From CAYPFY01 sp964410105 (lineage in GTDB: Bacteria; Bacteroidota; Ignavibacteria; UBA10030; SZUA-254), in NCBI GenBank assembly GCA_964410105.1, contig CAYPFY010000019.1, positions 1-64,000 on the forward strand: 64,000 bases of DNA. The letters are read 5' to 3'. Below, one piece after another: positions 61,066-64,000 of this stretch. Position numbers and translations under genes: made by a program. Position 1 is the first letter of the stretch, and the number at the start of each line of letters is the position of its first letter. The notes under the pieces were generated by a model. That model searched no databases. It was not told where the DNA came from and was given only the letters and a program-made list of their open reading frames with translations.

Positions 61066-63063
61066 ATGCAGCTGTCCGTCATCATCGTCAACTATAACGT
61101 CCGAGCATTCCTCGAAAACTGCCTCATCTCAGTGCGCAAGGCGCTCTCCGGCATAGAGGCGGAAATCTTCGTGGTGGATAACGCCTCCGACGACGGCAGT
61201 ATCGATATGGTCCGCCAGAAATTCCCCGACGTCCACCTCCTGGCCAACGACAGGAATGTCGGCTTCGCCGCAGCGAATAACCAGGCCCTCCGGGAGTGCA
61301 AGGGCGACTATGTTTTGCTCCTCAATCCCGATTCCATCGTCCAGGAAGATACTTTCCGCGTGATGATCGATTTTATGGAGAAAAACCCCGAGGCAGGCCT
61401 CGCCGGATGCACGTTGCTGAATCCCGACGGTTCGCTCCAGCTTCCCTGCCGCAGGAGTTTCCCCACTCCCTGGGTCGCATTCACAAAGATTATAGGCCTG
61501 AGCACCCTTTTCCCCCGCTCCCGGCTTTTTGGACGGTATAATCTGACATACCTCGATCCCGATGAGAGCTACCCCGTCGACGCCGTCGGTGGGGCATTCA
61601 TGTTTGTCCGCCGCCAGGTCGTGCAACAGGTCGGACCCCTCGACGAGGAGTTCTTTATGTACGGCGAGGATCTCGACTGGTGCTACCGCATCCAGTCGGC
61701 AGGGTGGAAGATTTTCTACGTCCACTCCACCCGGATCATCCATTATAAGGGGGAAAGCGCTCGCAGGAGCGATATCGATGAGGTGAAGCTTTTTTATGAG
61801 GCGATGCGGGTGTTCGTGAGAAAGCATATTCACCCGGGGTTCTTTGCCGACCTGATCCTTCGCTCAGGGATCGCCGTTCGCGAAGGGATCGCCTTCATGG
61901 CAAAGATCGCCAAACCGTTGAGGGCCGCGTTTCTCGACGGGCTTCTCGTCAATATTTCCCTTCTCCTCGGCGAGAAAATATGGTTTGGGGAGTTCTTTCA
62001 CTTCCCCAGGAGGGCTTTTGTCGCTGCATCCACGGTTCCCGCGCTCGCCGTGGTCTTATCGATGTTTTTTCTCGGAGTCTATACCCGCCGGAAGCTTTCG
62101 ATCACCCGGGCCGCAGGGAGCGTGATGATGGGTTACGTGATTGTCTCCGCCCTTACATTCTTTTTCAACCAGTACGCGTTCAGCCGGATGGTGGTCGCGA
62201 TCTCAGGCATGATCACTCTGATTCTCCTTCCGGGTTGGCGCGTCGTTTCGAGGACGCTGCTCCATTCACGCGAACACTTTCGGCGCAGCCTGTTCGGCCG
62301 GCGAACGTTGATCGTGGGGGCGGAAAAGACCGGGCAGGAGGTCCTGCGAAAGCTCCGCGCACGGGTCGATGACGGGTACGAAATCGTCGGTTTCGTCGAT
62401 ATCGGGCGGAAAAGGGTCGGGGAAAAAATTTCGGGGGTTGAAATTCTCGGCAGTATTGATAATATTGGGAAGGTCATTCATGAACAAAAGGCCTCCGAGG
62501 TCATCTTTTCTACAGATATTCTTTCCTATTCGGATATCCTTTCGGTCATCGGTAGAGCTCACATGCCGACGGTGAATTTCCGGCTCGTTCCGTCAAGTCT
62601 CGAGGTGATCATCGGTAAAACGCATATCGACGAGCTTGATGATATTCCCCTTGTCGATATCGACTATAATCTGGACCGCCTCTCCCACCGGATCGGAAAA
62701 CGATTGTTCGATGTCTCGTCAGCAATTTTTCTTTTGGTTGTGTTCTATCCGTTTGCTTCGCTCCGGAAGAAATCGGGCGAGGAGCTGGGAAGATTCTCAC
62801 GCGGAGTTCTCCTTCTTCCCGAAGTGCTGCGGGGCCGCATGAGTCTCGTCGGGCCGCCCCGGTATTCCTCCCTCGGAAGGAATTCAGTGAATTCGCCGGT
62901 TTATCTCGGCCGCCCCGGGCTCACCGGCCTGGCTCAGATTAACTATCGGGATGATCTGCTCCCCGCCGAAGTCGAGAAATATAATCTCTACTACGCCAAG
63001 AACCATTCGTTTGCGCTCGATATCGAAATCCTGCTGAAAGCCCTGCTGCTCCTGAAGCGATAA
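61066..63063 (+). CDS. GT2 glycosyltransferase fused to a degenerate sugar-phosphotransferase domain
   Basis: This 665-residue protein joins two parts. Residues 1-270 are a full GT2 domain: [41 protein letters not shown] and [14 protein letters not shown]. After several membrane helices and a Rossmann-like stretch ([18 protein letters not shown], near 410-430) comes a phosphosugar-transferase-like end: [32 protein letters not shown] and [15 protein letters not shown]. Missing between the first and second of these is the region with KFRSM, the D.R.TR.G..LR and the DE.PQ motif that is present in the protein at 56031-57428. So the transferase half seems to have lost its active core. The stop is two bases before accA. 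Function of the fusion is unknown. Confidence 0.85.
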   Translation: MQLSVIIVNYNVRAFLENCLISVRKALSGIEAEIFVVDNASDDGSIDMVRQKFPDVHLLANDRNVGFAAANNQALRECKGDYVLLLNPDSIVQEDTFRVMIDFMEKNPEAGLAGCTLLNPDGSLQLPCRRSFPTPWVAFTKIIGLSTLFPRSRLFGRYNLTYLDPDESYPVDAVGGAFMFVRRQVVQQVGPLDEEFFMYGEDLDWCYRIQSAGWKIFYVHSTRIIHYKGESARRSDIDEVKLFYEAMRVFVRKHIHPGFFADLILRSGIAVREGIAFMAKIAKPLRAAFLDGLLVNISLLLGEKIWFGEFFHFPRRAFVAASTVPALAVVLSMFFLGVYTRRKLSITRAAGSVMMGYVIVSALTFFFNQYAFSRMVVAISGMITLILLPGWRVVSRTLLHSREHFRRSLFGRRTLIVGAEKTGQEVLRKLRARVDDGYEIVGFVDIGRKRVGEKISGVEILGSIDNIGKVIHEQKASEVIFSTDILSYSDILSVIGRAHMPTVNFRLVPSSLEVIIGKTHIDELDDIPLVDIDYNLDRLSHRIGKRLFDVSSAIFLLVVFYPFASLRKKSGEELGRFSRGVLLLPEVLRGRMSLVGPPRYSSLGRNSVNSPVYLGRPGLTGLAQINYRDDLLPAEVEKYNLYYAKNHSFALDIEILLKALLLLKR

Positions 63064-63065
63064 AG

Positions 63066-64000
63066 ATGGCAAAATCAGTGCTTGATTTTGAGAAACCTAT
63101 TGTCGACCTCGAGACTAAGATCGAGGATATGCGGAAGTACTCTGACTCGCTCGATATAGCGGGCGAAATCAAGGATCTTGAGGAAAAAGTACTTCAGCTG
63201 CGAAAATCGGTCTATACGGGACTCACCCGGTGGCAAAAGGTCCAGCTCGCCCGCCATCCCGACCGCCCCTATACTCTCGACTATATCTCGATGATGACAA
63301 CCGATTTCATCGAGCTCCACGGCGACCGCTCTTTCCGCGACGATAAGGCGATCGTCGGCGGCTTCGCCCGCATCGACGGGCGCCCGGTGATGGTGATCGG
63401 CCACCAGAAGGGGAGAGATACCAAATCAAATCTTTTCAGAAATTTCGGTATGCCGAACCCGGAAGGGTACCGTAAAGCCCTTCGCCTGATGAAACTCGCG
63501 GCAAAATTCGGCCGGCCGGTGATTTCAATGCTTGACACTCCCGGCGCTTTTCCCGGGATCGAAGCCGAAGAACGGGGACAAGCCGAAGCAATCGCCCGCA
63601 ATTTGTTCGAAATGTCCCACCTCCCCGTCCCCATTATCGTCGTCATCATTGGCGAGGGTGCCTCGGGCGGAGCGCTCGGGATCGGGGTCGGCGACCGTGT
63701 GCTGATGATGGAGAATACCTGGTACTCCGTCATTTCACCCGAATCATGCTCGAGTATCCTGTGGCGAAGCTGGGAATATAAAGAGCAGGCCGCCGAAGCC
63801 CTGAAACTGACCGCCCCCGACCTCCTCGCCCAGGGTATCATCGACCGCATCGTCCCCGAACCCCTCGGGGGTGCCCACCGGAACCCCCAGGAAGCCTCGG
63901 ATATTCTTAAAAATGTGCTCGTGGATGAGCTGAAAAAGTTCAGGAAAGTCAAGATCGACAAGCTGATCGAGCGAAGGATTGAAAAGTTCGGAGCAATGGG
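63066..64000 (+). CDS. accA: Acetyl-CoA carboxylase carboxyltransferase alpha subunit (cut by window)
   Basis: The AccA alpha subunit, paired with AccD. The frame is open from ATG at 63066 to the right edge, about 311 residues with no stop, so the gene is nearly complete but cut. Conserved parts are [49 protein letters not shown] and [18 protein letters not shown], all of AccA. It starts two bases after the glycosyltransferase stop. The usual length is about 315-320 residues, so only a few codons are missing. Confidence 0.96.
   Translation, partial: MAKSVLDFEKPIVDLETKIEDMRKYSDSLDIAGEIKDLEEKVLQLRKSVYTGLTRWQKVQLARHPDRPYTLDYISMMTTDFIELHGDRSFRDDKAIVGGFARIDGRPVMVIGHQKGRDTKSNLFRNFGMPNPEGYRKALRLMKLAAKFGRPVISMLDTPGAFPGIEAEERGQAEAIARNLFEMSHLPVPIIVVIIGEGASGGALGIGVGDRVLMMENTWYSVISPESCSSILWRSWEYKEQAAEALKLTAPDLLAQGIIDRIVPEPLGGAHRNPQEASDILKNVLVDELKKFRKVKIDKLIERRIEKFGAM

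Overview
The window looks like a contig piece from a Gram-negative bacterium of the FCB group, with Ignavibacteriota or a neighbouring lineage as the best guess. The reasons are the type IX secretion translocon SprA next to its response regulator PorX, a complete moxR-DUF58-BatABCDE block, lipid A genes (lpxB, a lauroyl-transferase-like gene, an msbA-like gene, lptF/lptG) and a separate accA/accD. The lineage is inferred from gene content, not from a marker search. No rRNA, tRNA, CRISPR array or insertion sequence was seen.

Layout. Bases 1-3156 are AT-richer than the rest. They hold an outer-membrane-type protein, a 3' fragment of a second lptG, and an AbiEi/AbiEii toxin-antitoxin pair lying between that fragment and the intact lptG. 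Bases 3157-5621 carry lptG and lptF on the minus strand. Bases 5885-16395 carry sprA, porX, tsaE, tsaB and accD. Bases 16507-24654 carry arginase and a block of envelope genes (TonB, double-OmpA protein, a large TPR protein, a beta-barrel protein). Bases 24651-29857 are housekeeping genes (panC, a GlmU-like uridylyltransferase, a LytR_C protein, rsfS, argS, DUF1697). Bases 29904-33758 are lpxB, msbA and an lpxL-like gene on the minus strand. Bases 33957-42035 are the moxR/Bat block. Bases 42229-63063 are a 20-kb surface polysaccharide cluster: an NDP-sugar dehydratase, SLBB export protein, chain-length protein, polymerase, flippase, several glycosyltransferases, two methyltransferases, a deacetylase, an initiating phosphosugar transferase, a Wzi-like protein and polyprenol-sugar enzymes. 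accA runs off the right edge.

How the parts fit. Much of the window builds or serves the outer membrane: lipid A synthesis, flipping and export, polysaccharide synthesis, T9SS secretion, OmpA/TonB proteins. Genes are packed tightly, many joined by four-base NTGA stop/start overlaps, so translational coupling is probably common. Nine upstream regions share a TTGnnn-(16-17)-TAnnTT-like promoter pattern.

Most notable points: (1) the toxin-antitoxin pair is flanked by two allelic copies of the lptG 3' end, which suggests integration by recombination at that gene end; (2) a glycosyltransferase fused to a phosphosugar-transferase domain that has lost its catalytic core; (3) an LpxL-like protein without the acidic residue of its HX4(D/E) motif; (4) an OmpA protein with two OmpA-like domains in an envelope block beside TonB.
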